Shown here: piece after piece, positions 7,002-15,059 of the stretch
Layout: every line of letters begins with the position of its first letter
How positions within the stretch are numbered: position 1 is the stretch's first letter
Origin: Paenibacillus andongensis
Lineage (GTDB): Bacteria; Bacillota; Bacilli; Paenibacillales; NBRC-103111
Assembly (NCBI RefSeq): GCF_025369935.1
Contig: NZ_CP104467.1
Coordinates: forward strand, 7,571,001-7,635,000
Direction of reading: 5' to 3'
DNA: 64,000 bases
The notes under the pieces: model-generated
Databases searched by the model: none
Told to the model about the DNA's origin: nothing
The model's input: the letters and a program-made list of their open reading frames with translations, nothing else
Position numbers and translations under genes: made by a program

Positions 7002-8795
7002 TCAAACTGGTTTTAATGCATATTTTTCACGGTATTTGTTGATCTGAATCATCATCAATTCCGTTAAACCAAGTTGATTCGTGAGTACGTCAATCGTCTC
7101 TTTGTGTGTTTGCAGGATAAGTTGCCCGATCTCTTTATGGAGGATTCGCAAATTATTAAACTTGTCATTTCCACCGAAGTGCAACGGAATATAGTGATGG
7201 CAGTGAACATCGGATGCGAAGAGATACATGCCTGTAATTTCGCATTTCCCCATCTTCATGCTGTACCGACTAATTCGATTATCCATATATTCAACACTTT
7301 GATTCGGGATGTTAAATTTCGTTAGAAAGTAAATTTCCTGACGTAAATCTGGTCGAAGTTTTTTATATATTAGTTCTCTGCCTGCTGTGGTAAAGAGTGA
7401 AAGACCTGTACTGAAGCCCATCGTGTTCTTGGTTTTCACATTGGCAAGAGGATATAAATAAACATCTGCTATTTTAAAAGTCCTGTAACCCAAACTGTAA
7501 AATTTACTGTACGTTGGCGGTGGGTTTGCAGGATGCTCGTATTTCCCGATTTGTTTGAGACGATTGTACATGAAAGCTCGCAGATCGTAGGCAAGACGTG
7601 AGAACGCAACACTAACATGTGTTGCCCGATTGAAGTAATTGTGAATGCCTAATACAAAACTATTGAAACGTGCAGCACTTAGAGCCGTAGGCGAAGTCCT
7701 CATTTTGAGAATATGTCTCTTAGCTTCGCTTTTGATTTTCTGCCTTTTGCTCGCTTTGATACCTGTGTGCGCTACTCGTTTTTGACCCTTTTTGTTCGCT
7801 CGGATTGTGAAACCAAGAAATTCTGATTCTCGTTTTCGCAAATTAATGATTTGCGATTTCTCAGGAGAGACATCGAGTTTCAGGCGATCTTTGAGATACA
7901 GAATTACCGCATGATACCACCTCTGAGCCGATCTCCAATCTCTACAAATGATTTTGAAGTCATCTGCGTAACGCACCAGATAGCCTTCTTTCAGGCTAGA
8001 CCGTATTTTCGCGCGCCTTTCTCCATCCCTAGATTTGAAAGGTTGTGTCAGCGGAAAGAGTTCCCATTGACCAGCCACCCAGTGATCGAGGTCGTTCAGT
8101 ACAATATTCGAGAGCAGTGTTGACAACAAGCCCCCTTGAGGTACTCCCTTTGAAGGTATCCCTTCCCCTTCGATTTCCGCTTTTAGCATTTTAGAAATGC
8201 AGGCTAGGACCTTTCTATCTTGAATGCCCATGTTCCAAAGCTGCTTCAAAAGCAACGTATGGTTGACGTTGTCGAAGAACCCCAAAATGTCAATGTCGAC
8301 TACATAATGCATCGACGCCTGATTAATGAGAAATTGAACTCTTGCCATAGCATGGTGTGTCGATCGAAGGGGTCTGAAACCATAGCTATGGTTGTAAAAT
8401 TGGGCTTCAGCTATGGGCTCAAGAACTTGCTTGAAGCACTGTTGAATGATGCGATCGAGGATACACGGGATGCCAAGCGGTCTCATCTTACCGTTATCTT
8501 TTTCGATGAGCTTCCGTCTGACATTCTTGGGGCGATAGTTTTGCAGTTTGTTTTGGATTTCACTTACTAATTCGTATTCGGGTCTCTGTTCGATGTCTTT
8601 GATGGTTAATCCATCTGTTCCTGGTGTCTTTGATCCTTTATTGGACTTCATCGTACGATAAGCCAGCAAGATATTTTCTTTGGATGTGACGATCTCATAC
8701 AGATGTGAGAAGGTTTCTTTGTTTGCTGATCTTTCGTGCAAATCCGTAAAAGATTCCGTCATGCCGTAATACTCCCAATTTCGTAAAGCTTGCAC
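7002..8795 (-). CDS. ltrA: Group II intron reverse transcriptase/maturase with HNH endonuclease
   Basis: A 597-residue intron-encoded protein. The reverse transcriptase domain has YADD at about residues 276-279 and 'GVPQGGLLSTLLSNI' before it. A maturase (X) domain follows, and an HNH endonuclease near residues 518-555 has CEIT and the 'CHHYIPLHFGG' histidines. The HNH means it is not a class C intron protein. I start at GTG 8795 because GGAGGG lies 8 nt upstream and the next residues (RNWEYYGMTE) match the usual N-terminus of these proteins. The frame is open to 8882 but that part is ribozyme sequence. No stop or frameshift is present, so it may be active. Confidence 0.93.
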   Translation of the reverse strand: MQALRNWEYYGMTESFTDLHERSANKETFSHLYEIVTSKENILLAYRTMKSNKGSKTPGTDGLTIKDIEQRPEYELVSEIQNKLQNYRPKNVRRKLIEKDNGKMRPLGIPCILDRIIQQCFKQVLEPIAEAQFYNHSYGFRPLRSTHHAMARVQFLINQASMHYVVDIDILGFFDNVNHTLLLKQLWNMGIQDRKVLACISKMLKAEIEGEGIPSKGVPQGGLLSTLLSNIVLNDLDHWVAGQWELFPLTQPFKSRDGERRAKIRSSLKEGYLVRYADDFKIICRDWRSAQRWYHAVILYLKDRLKLDVSPEKSQIINLRKRESEFLGFTIRANKKGQKRVAHTGIKASKRQKIKSEAKRHILKMRTSPTALSAARFNSFVLGIHNYFNRATHVSVAFSRLAYDLRAFMYNRLKQIGKYEHPANPPPTYSKFYSLGYRTFKIADVYLYPLANVKTKNTMGFSTGLSLFTTAGRELIYKKLRPDLRQEIYFLTKFNIPNQSVEYMDNRISRYSMKMGKCEITGMYLFASDVHCHHYIPLHFGGNDKFNNLRILHKEIGQLILQTHKETIDVLTNQLGLTELMMIQINKYREKYALKPV

Positions 8796-9659
8796 TGTGG
8801 CATCCCTCCTGACGAAGTGATGTCCCCACATTCCTACCTGATCGATGCAATTCACGCATGGAAAATGATCGTTCTTTTTCAATTAGACTTGGGGCTGTTC
8901 CTCCACCTCCATTACAAAGGTTTCTTCGGTCGTGCCCCTACCCTCACAAGGATAAATTCATTTCGGCCTATGCCTTATTGCAACCGTTTCGGGTAACAGC
9001 CCTTCTTGCAACGTCCCTTGCTTTCCAAGTCCCTTACAGCCTAGCTATCTTTTCTGAACTTAGGTGCTTCCTCTAAGCCTGTGAGATTGATGCCGCCTTG
9101 GTTCGGCATAGCGTATTTCATAGGAAAAAGTTTTACTTTACGCCGCTCACCCCATCGTCTGATGGTACATACGTTTCCGCATGCTCTAACTTTAGACCTG
9201 TACATTCGGAAGTTCGTCAGTTCGCTTCTATGCGAGCATTCTCACCATATCCAGTTTTTCAGCCGCGCGACATATCCGTTGGCCTACCTCTTTTTTTTTT
9301 TTTTTTCTCAAAATGGCTCTAGCCTTCGTTCTGTCGAATCTACCTGTACTTCACACCTCATGTTCTGTTAAACATGACGCGCGCAGGAGTATTGGCGGGA
9401 TGGTTTAGGGATACATGGTTCCGTCATTCCCATCCTTGGTTGTAAAGTTAAGATTACTGCTGTAATCTTCTGCTTTTCGCACTGTTTAGTGCTTATGGCA
9501 GAACTTGTCGTACTTATCCGTTAGTTTAATGGAAATTCAATTTTCATACTGAACGCACCTACAGAATGAGATTATGTTCTTGTCTCCCGACAGCGGAGTG
9601 AGTTCAATTTATGCCTTCGTCCCTGCCGCTCCTGCCGCTCCTGCCGGCTGTCCGTTAAG

Positions 9660-10151
9660 CTAAAGAAACGAGGTAGAAGTTAGCTTTTGCATGAAATCTC
9701 TCAGGAATGTCAGCTGCTCCTGCGTATAGTCCGCCATGAAACGGGTCGCGCCCGCCTGGATTTGTTCGTCCAGCCGCTCGTGAAGCTTATAGATCGTCTC
9801 CCCCTGTGGCGTAATCGCAAAATGCAGCTCCTTCTTGTTGCCCGGAATCGTCTCGGTCACGATCAGACCGTGCGCCGCAAGACGTTTCGTCAGCTTGGAT
9901 ACGGTGCCTTTGGGAATGCCAAACCTGCTGGACAGCGTGATGCCGTTCGCCCGGCCGAGTTTGCCGATTGCATCCAGAACATGGAACATCATTGGCGTCA
10001 TCTGGCGCAAAACAGACTGAACCTGCAGATCCGTGCATTGCCCAAGCAGCCAAGCTCTCTCCTCGTCATCCTCTTGCTGTATTTTCATCGCAAATTGTGT
10101 AAAAGCTTCGAACACTTCCCGCAATAACTGTTCATCGTGGGGCTGTGCCAT
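9660..10151 (-). CDS. MarR-family transcriptional regulator of the nitroreductase gene
   Basis: A 163-residue MarR protein. The DNA-recognition region 'ITLSSRFGIPKGTVSKLTK' and the wing 'ETIPGNKKELHFAITPQG' are typical. GGCGG and GGA stretches precede the ATG. It is divergent from the nitroreductase, with two related palindromes in the shared region. A TATACT -10 lies just upstream on the minus strand, with a weak TTTACG -35 next to operator A. It is likely an autoregulated repressor of the nitroreductase, probably relieved by electrophilic or quinone-like compounds as for related MarR systems; the ligand is inference. Confidence 0.87.
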   Translation of the reverse strand: MAQPHDEQLLREVFEAFTQFAMKIQQEDDEERAWLLGQCTDLQVQSVLRQMTPMMFHVLDAIGKLGRANGITLSSRFGIPKGTVSKLTKRLAAHGLIVTETIPGNKKELHFAITPQGETIYKLHERLDEQIQAGATRFMADYTQEQLTFLRDFMQKLTSTSFL

Positions 10152-10219
10152 GTTTCCGTGCCGCCTTTCATCCGTTTCATTTGTCCTTAGTATAGCAAAC
10201 CTAACCCGAGTCCGTAAAT

Positions 10220-10238
10220 ATTGTTTTCAAGAAACAAT
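10220..10238. promoter_or_regulatory. MarR operator A
   Basis: ATTGTTTTCAAGAAACAAT is an inverted repeat (ATTGTTT/AAACAAT) upstream of the regulator's -35. It shares its arms with operator B. Confidence 0.7.
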
Positions 10239-10239
10239 G

Positions 10240-10268
10240 TTGACAGCAACTTCTTCTCATGTTATATT
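10240..10268 (+). promoter_or_regulatory. Sigma-A promoter of the nitroreductase gene
   Basis: TTGACA (10240-10245) and TATATT (10263-10268) are exactly 17 bp apart. The -10 is inside operator B, so repressor binding would occlude polymerase. Confidence 0.8.
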
Positions 10269-10289
10269 GTTTCCAGGAAACAATATAAC
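10261..10289. promoter_or_regulatory. MarR operator B, a 29-bp perfect palindrome
   Basis: Fourteen-base arms GTTATATTGTTTCC and GGAAACAATATAAC flank one central A with no mismatch. The core ATTGTTTCC/GGAAACAAT matches operator A. It covers the -10 and the start region of the nitroreductase promoter. Confidence 0.85.
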
Positions 10290-10339
10290 AAAGGAGTGAA
10301 CCGCAAATAAAAACACAACCTGCATCCACGACGAACCAA

Positions 10340-11080
10340 GTGCTGACTACCATCATGAATCACCGCTCAATCCGTAAATTCAGAAACGTGAAGCTGTCAA
10401 CCACTCAAATAGAAACTATTGTACGAGCCGCCCAAATGGCTTCTTCCTCCAGCTTCATGCAAGCCTATTCGATTGTCGGTCTCACTGATCCCGCATTGAA
10501 ACATGAACTGCGCGAGATCACGAATACGCCATATATCGAGGATAACGGACATCTGTTTATTTTCTGCGCGGACCTTCAGCGGCTGACGATCATGGGCACC
10601 GAACAGGAGAAACTGGATATGAAAATCATGCTTGAAAGCTCCGCTTTCTATCAAATCGCTGTTATTGACGCTGCACTCGCAGCCCAGAACGCCGTTCTTG
10701 CTGCGGAATCGCTCGGACTCGGTGCCGTCATCATGGGCGCAGTCAACAGGGACATTAGGCGGCTTGACGAAATGCTTGGTCTTCCCGAATACGTCGTTCC
10801 GCTCTTCGCCATCGCCATCGGCGTACCCGACCAAGAGCCGGAAGTAAAGCCTCGCCTCCCCCTCGAAGCTGTTTATTTCGAGAACCGCTACGCTTCCTTT
10901 ACCGAACAGCGTGAACGGATCGAAGCTTATGACCGCGACATGAACCACTACTACCAGGCCCGCAACGAGAATAACCGCCACGCCATCTGGTCGCGGAAGC
11001 ACATCGACATGTTGAAAATGAAATTCCCGCTCGGCGACATGACCGAATATTTGCGTTGCAAGGGCTTGAACGTAACCTAA
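10340..11080 (+). CDS. NfsA-like NADPH-dependent nitroreductase
   Basis: A 246-residue FMN-binding nitroreductase. The N-terminal NHRSIRKF is the FMN-phosphate motif of the NfsA/FRP group, and 'AAESLGLGAVIMGAVNRDI' and 'VPLFAIAIGVPDQEPEVKPRLP' are the other family blocks. It should reduce nitroaromatics or quinones by two electrons. The first standard start is GTG 10340, which has no ribosome site. AAGGAG at 10291-10296 instead points to an ATA codon at 10307 in the same frame, adding 11 residues (xKTQPASTTNQ). The gene is controlled by the divergent MarR repressor through operator B. Confidence 0.88.
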   Translation: MLTTIMNHRSIRKFRNVKLSTTQIETIVRAAQMASSSSFMQAYSIVGLTDPALKHELREITNTPYIEDNGHLFIFCADLQRLTIMGTEQEKLDMKIMLESSAFYQIAVIDAALAAQNAVLAAESLGLGAVIMGAVNRDIRRLDEMLGLPEYVVPLFAIAIGVPDQEPEVKPRLPLEAVYFENRYASFTEQRERIEAYDRDMNHYYQARNENNRHAIWSRKHIDMLKMKFPLGDMTEYLRCKGLNVT

Positions 11081-11316
11081 GACGGGCACAACGTTAGCTT
11101 CCGTGGGAGTGTACCCCTTCGCTAAACTGTTCGCCACCTACTTGTAGAAACCGTGTTTAAGCTGGTTGAGACATAGATCTAAGCGATGCTGTGGAACTGC
11201 AAGCAGTATAGGGGTTGCCGGAAATAAACTTTGAAGGTAGAACACCGTGAATTCAATCATTGGTCTGGATATTTGCAAGGACCTTGAGCCCGTTTAACTA
11301 TCAAAGGGGGTGAGAA

Positions 11317-11382
11317 ATGCGAGTGATTTTTCCAAAAAGTCCAACGAATAGAGGACCGCCTAATCGCAAGTTCCATAATTAG
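11317..11382 (+). CDS. Possible 21-residue small protein or leader peptide
   Basis: AAAGGGGGTGA lies 3 nt before an ATG that opens a 21-codon frame, MRVIFPKSPTNRGPPNRKF and on, ending TAG. It lies 70 nt upstream of the epoxide hydrolase. The ribosome site is stronger than chance would usually give, but there is no family match and it could be debris. Apart from this, 11081-11450 shows no gene. Confidence 0.25.
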   Translation: MRVIFPKSPTNRGPPNRKFHN

Positions 11383-11450
11383 CGCTTGTCACTGCTGGGA
11401 AGAATGAACCCACTCTTAGAAGCAATCATGATCTTAGGAGGCTCTTGAAC

Positions 11451-12629
11451 ATGTCAAATTCCACCCCGTCCATCAACCATACATCCATTGCGTCTACTAA
11501 CGAAATCAAGCCGTTTAGAATCAATATTCCGCAGGCAGACCTTGATGACCTGCAATATCGTTTGTCACATACGCGCTGGCCGGACACTTTGCCGGACGCG
11601 GGCTGGACATACGGCGTGTCACTCACTTATGTGAAAGAACTGGTAGCTTATTGGAAAAATGAATATGACTGGCGTAAGAACGAAACTCGTCTGAATGGAA
11701 TTCCTCAGTTCACAACAACTATCGATGGGGCTAATGTGCATTTCTTCCATGTCCGTTCGGCCGAACCTGATGCGCTGCCACTAATTCTCACACACGGCTG
11801 GCCGGGTTCGATCGTTGAGTTCCTGGAGCTGATCGGTCCGCTTACTGATCCTCGGGCTCATGGCGGCGATCCGGCGGATGCCTTCCATGTCGTCATTCCT
11901 TCTGTCCCTGGCTTTGGATTCTCCGGGCCGCCCCGGGATAATGGTTGGAATACGCCCCGCATCGCCAAAGCATGGGCTGAATTGATGAAACGCCTGGGTT
12001 ATGAATATTACGGTGCCCATGGCGGCGATGTCGGCTCGCTGGTTTCTCGCGAAATGGGCATTCAGAAGCCTGAAGGTCTCCTCGGTGTCCATGTGCTGCA
12101 GTTGTTCTCCTTCCCTTCCGGCGATCCAGCAGAAATGGTTGACCTTTCTACTGATGATCAGAAGCGCCTCCAAGTGCTTGCGAACTTCCATGAACGGGCG
12201 GGTTACAACGCCATTCAGCAGACGCGGCCTCTGACTCTTTCTTATGGGCTCGCAGACTCTCCGGCAGGCCAGCTCGCTTGGAATGCTGAATTGTTCAACG
12301 GGTTCGGGGACGGTGTAGACGCAGTTAATCGAGATGCATTTCTGACTAACGTTATGTTGTATTGGCTGACCAATACGGCCGAATCCTCCGCTCGCTGGTA
12401 TTACGAAGATGCGCATACTAAAGACAAGGCAGCACCAAAGCTGAATACGACTCCAACCGGTGTTGCCGTGTTCGCCTATGACTTCCAATCCATGAAGCGC
12501 TTCGCCGAGCGAGACAATACCAACATCGTGCAATGGTCTGAGTTCGAACGCGGTAGCCATTTTGCTGCCATGGATGCGCCTGACCTTCTGACGATCGACC
12601 TACGGAATTTCTTCCGTCGTTTCCGCTAG
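11451..12629 (+). CDS. Epoxide hydrolase (EHN domain plus alpha/beta hydrolase)
   Basis: A 392-residue microsomal/juvenile-hormone-type epoxide hydrolase. An EHN domain ('IKPFRINIPQADLDDLQYRL' to 'YDWRKNETRLN') precedes an alpha/beta hydrolase core with the oxyanion motif HGWPGS, the nucleophile Asp in GAHGGDVGS and the catalytic His in ERGSHFAAMD. It should open epoxides to diols by the two-step ester mechanism. AGGAGG 9 nt before the ATG at 11451 decides the start over an in-frame TTG at 11445. It sits near a MarR-controlled nitroreductase and may belong to the same detoxification set, but has its own upstream region. Confidence 0.9.
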   Translation: MSNSTPSINHTSIASTNEIKPFRINIPQADLDDLQYRLSHTRWPDTLPDAGWTYGVSLTYVKELVAYWKNEYDWRKNETRLNGIPQFTTTIDGANVHFFHVRSAEPDALPLILTHGWPGSIVEFLELIGPLTDPRAHGGDPADAFHVVIPSVPGFGFSGPPRDNGWNTPRIAKAWAELMKRLGYEYYGAHGGDVGSLVSREMGIQKPEGLLGVHVLQLFSFPSGDPAEMVDLSTDDQKRLQVLANFHERAGYNAIQQTRPLTLSYGLADSPAGQLAWNAELFNGFGDGVDAVNRDAFLTNVMLYWLTNTAESSARWYYEDAHTKDKAAPKLNTTPTGVAVFAYDFQSMKRFAERDNTNIVQWSEFERGSHFAAMDAPDLLTIDLRNFFRRFR

Positions 12630-12692
12630 GATAAATGTCGCTGTTTTAACACTGACAGGGCCTTCTCTAAATAAAAACGTCATTCTAACTGA

Positions 12693-12732
12693 AAAGGCTG
12701 CCGATCTATTTGATGTCGGCAGCCTTCATCTT
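12693..12732. terminator. Hairpin terminator between convergent genes
   Basis: AAGGCTGCCGA and TCGGCAGCCTT form an 11-bp stem. It can serve the epoxide hydrolase on the plus strand and, with CCTTTTC, the VOC gene on the minus strand. Confidence 0.65.
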
Positions 12733-12788
12733 GATGATTATTGAACTCCCGTTTCCGTTAGCTCAATAGCCAAATGAATTACAACTCG

Positions 12789-13136
12789 TTATTTCTCCCA
12801 AAGCTCGACCAGCCGACCTTCAGGATCTTCAATCCAAATAAACTTTCCATATTCACTAATCTCTTTTTTCTTTGCAAGAGGTACACCAATATGTTCAAGA
12901 TGCTCAATAGTCTCGTTTAGATTATCTACTTGGAAATTTAACATCACTTGTTGTTCTGTTGGAAAGTAACTGTCATTCTCGGTAAAGAAAGAAAAGATAG
13001 TCTCATTTCCTAATTGGGGTTTTATCATAGTCCCATTCCAATTTTCTATTTCAATCTTCAACACTTCACTGTACCATTTTTTTGTAACTTCAAGATTCTT
13101 AGTTCTCCAAAATATTCCTCCGAAACCTTTTATCAT
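12789..13136 (-). CDS. VOC-family protein (glyoxalase/bleomycin-resistance fold)
   Basis: A 115-residue single vicinal-oxygen-chelate domain. It has the paired beta-alpha-beta-beta-beta pattern: 'GGIFWRTKNLEVTKKWYSEVL' in the first half, and 'IGVPLAKKKEISEYGKF' then 'WIEDPEGRLVELWE' in the second, with the usual C-terminal metal-site Glu. AGGAG precedes the ATG. Members include glyoxalases, dioxygenases and drug-binding proteins, and nothing here decides between them. Confidence 0.85.
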   Translation of the reverse strand: MIKGFGGIFWRTKNLEVTKKWYSEVLKIEIENWNGTMIKPQLGNETIFSFFTENDSYFPTEQQVMLNFQVDNLNETIEHLEHIGVPLAKKKEISEYGKFIWIEDPEGRLVELWEK

Positions 13137-13272
13137 CGTATCTAACTCCTGTCTGTCATCAAATTTTTAGCTATCCGATTACATTAGATATTCGAGATTA
13201 AAATTTAAGTTCCTTTTCAACTATACTGCCCTTTAACGTAACGAGGCCACCGCATGAGTCTACATAACATCA

Positions 13273-13914
13273 CTAGGGCGAAATTTTCAAAATCTGCCGG
13301 ATAATCGGCGTAATTCCACTGACCATAAACTCAATGGCAATCACCATAACAATGAGTCCCATTAAACGCATCAGCACATTATTGCCTGTTGGCCCAATCC
13401 AACGATAAATAGCAGTTGAATGAACAAGAACAATGTATGTAAGCAACAGTACAACCGCAATGACAACGATTAATATAATCTTTTCCATAAAATTTGTCGT
13501 AGATTCCATAAGAACAATGCCATTTGTAATTGCGCCAGGACCACAAATCATTGGAATAGCCAATGGCGTAATGGAAATATCATTGACATATGTATCGACA
13601 TCCGCTTTGTCAACCTTTGTACGAACAAGCCGTGCCTGAAGCATATCCTGTCCCATTAAAATAAAGATAACCCCACCGACAATCTTTAAACTGTTAATTG
13701 AGATGTTAAAAAAGTGAAATACCCATTCACCCGTAGTTGAAAAAATGAGCAATGTAAAAAATGAAACAACTACTGCTTTACGAGCCGTATAGACTTTCTT
13801 CTGTGCTTCAAGATCGGCTGTCATCGACATAAAAATTGGCATGATGGCAAGTGGATTAATAAGTGTGAAGAATGAAGTGAGGCTCAGCAATAAAAATGAT
13901 GTGTAAAGATCCAT
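13273..13914 (-). CDS. MarC-family integral membrane protein
   Basis: A 213-residue protein with about six hydrophobic segments. The N-terminal 'TSFFTLINPLAIMPIFMSM' and central 'ITPLAIPMICGPGAI' are the repeated NPxxxxP-type signatures of MarC (UPF0056) proteins. The E. coli gene was named for a multiple-antibiotic-resistance locus, but its function is unsettled. GGGGA precedes the ATG. The gene stands alone. Confidence 0.9.
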   Translation of the reverse strand: MDLYTSFLLLSLTSFFTLINPLAIMPIFMSMTADLEAQKKVYTARKAVVVSFFTLLIFSTTGEWVFHFFNISINSLKIVGGVIFILMGQDMLQARLVRTKVDKADVDTYVNDISITPLAIPMICGPGAITNGIVLMESTTNFMEKIILIVVIAVVLLLTYIVLVHSTAIYRWIGPTGNNVLMRLMGLIVMVIAIEFMVSGITPIIRQILKISP

Positions 13915-14129
13915 GTTGTATCCCCTGACTTGTTAATGTATGAATAGACAAGCATTACCTATTATACCCCCAGAACGGTTTAATGAGGACGATTTATTTC
14001 AACCACTTCAACAAGAATAAAATTGAATAATTTGCCAAATGTGATATCATTGTAATATCATAAAATAGGAACTGCCACAAGATGATGAACGAAAACTGCT
14101 TTGATCAAAAAAATAAGGAGTGAAGCCAA

Positions 14130-14927
14130 ATGGTGAGTCAAAGTTCAATCACGGCTATGATCGTTCAGGTTATTCTAGGAATTGTAATTTCTTTCTCCCT
14201 GCTCATTTATTACCGCAGAACGCTTAAGATTTCTTACCGTGCAGTCGGTGTCGGAATTCTTATCTTTATCGTTTTCTCACAGATATTGGAGCAAGTGCTG
14301 CATGGCTATATGTTTTCAGGCAACCAAACAACGGCTGCGTGGCTGAAAAATCCTTGGATGACCGCCGTTTACGGTGGATTGGCTGCAGGTATATTTGAAA
14401 ACGTAGGACGTTGGCTAGGCTTCTCGTTTCTATTGAAAAAGCGCCAAGAGCGCAAAGACGGTATTGCTGTAGGCATAGGCCATGGCGGTATCGAAGTATT
14501 GATAATAAGCGTCGGTATGGGCATACTGGGGCTCGTTTTAGCAACAATGATTAACGCAGGAACCTTCGAGCAGGCCTTTGGCGCCCAAGCACCATCTGAG
14601 CAAATTGCTCTGTTCCAAGGTCTCAAAGACCGAATGATTCATACACCCCAAAGTGAATATTGGTTAGGCGCGTTCGAGCGCATCCCGGCGATATTTATCC
14701 AAATTGCACTTTCATTAATTGTTTTGTACGGGATTCGAACACGAAAGGCCGTGTACTTGCTTTATGCGGTTTTGATTCATGCTCTAATCGATTTTTCTGC
14801 AGGTCTGTTCCAAGCTAAAATATTACCATTGTCGGTAGTTGAATGTATCGTGTGGGTGTGCGGTCTCGGTGCCGTAATCGTGATTGTGAAGTCAAAAGAA
14901 TGGTTTGCCAAATTGGCGCCTTCTTAA
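14130..14927 (+). CDS. YhfC-family putative intramembrane protease
   Basis: A 265-residue membrane protein with about seven hydrophobic segments. It has the paired motifs of the YhfC (DUF2324) group: GIGHGGIEVL in mid-protein and IHALIDFSAG near the C-terminus, whose His and Glu/Asp could bind metal as in CAAX-type intramembrane peptidases. AAGGAG lies upstream of the ATG. The catalytic role is family-level inference; no substrate is apparent. Confidence 0.82.
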   Translation: MVSQSSITAMIVQVILGIVISFSLLIYYRRTLKISYRAVGVGILIFIVFSQILEQVLHGYMFSGNQTTAAWLKNPWMTAVYGGLAAGIFENVGRWLGFSFLLKKRQERKDGIAVGIGHGGIEVLIISVGMGILGLVLATMINAGTFEQAFGAQAPSEQIALFQGLKDRMIHTPQSEYWLGAFERIPAIFIQIALSLIVLYGIRTRKAVYLLYAVLIHALIDFSAGLFQAKILPLSVVECIVWVCGLGAVIVIVKSKEWFAKLAPS

Positions 14928-14936
14928 AAAAATAAA

Positions 14937-14975
14937 CATCCCATTCCTCTAAGGTAGAGAAACGGGATGTTTTTT
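14937..14975 (+). terminator. Terminator of the YhfC-like gene
   Basis: AAACATCCC and GGGATGTTT form a 9-bp stem followed by TTTTG. Confidence 0.7.
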
Positions 14976-15059
14976 GTTCTCTTTGGGGATTTAGTCATTC
15001 GGAGTTACCCTTTTAGGGAATCCGCTTTTTTGATGGATATCGCTTCTATTCTTTGTCAA

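Larger units (their letters stand above)
6866..9482 (-). mobile_element. Group II intron with intact intron-encoded protein
   Basis: A minus-strand element of about 2.6 kb. The 5' end is placed at 9482, where GTGCG matches the group II GUGYG boundary. About 690 nt of ribozyme sequence precede the protein gene. Domain V (6908-6945) and a domain VI hairpin follow it, and the 3' end is put at about 6866-6871 by the distance from the bulged A. The last exon bases read TAAACA, and TGTTTA occurs within the intron near 9368-9373, a possible EBS1 match, though it is closer to the 5' end than usual. The surrounding exon is intergenic, so no gene is interrupted. The 3' boundary is uncertain by several bases. 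Confidence 0.75.

Noticed and set aside
8796..9482. Several short frames in the 5' part of the intron
   Set aside because: They lie in group II ribozyme domains I-III, whose sequence is set by RNA structure.
9590..9655. Tandem CTGCCGCTC units as a CRISPR-like array
   Set aside because: Only two and a half 9-bp copies with no spacers.
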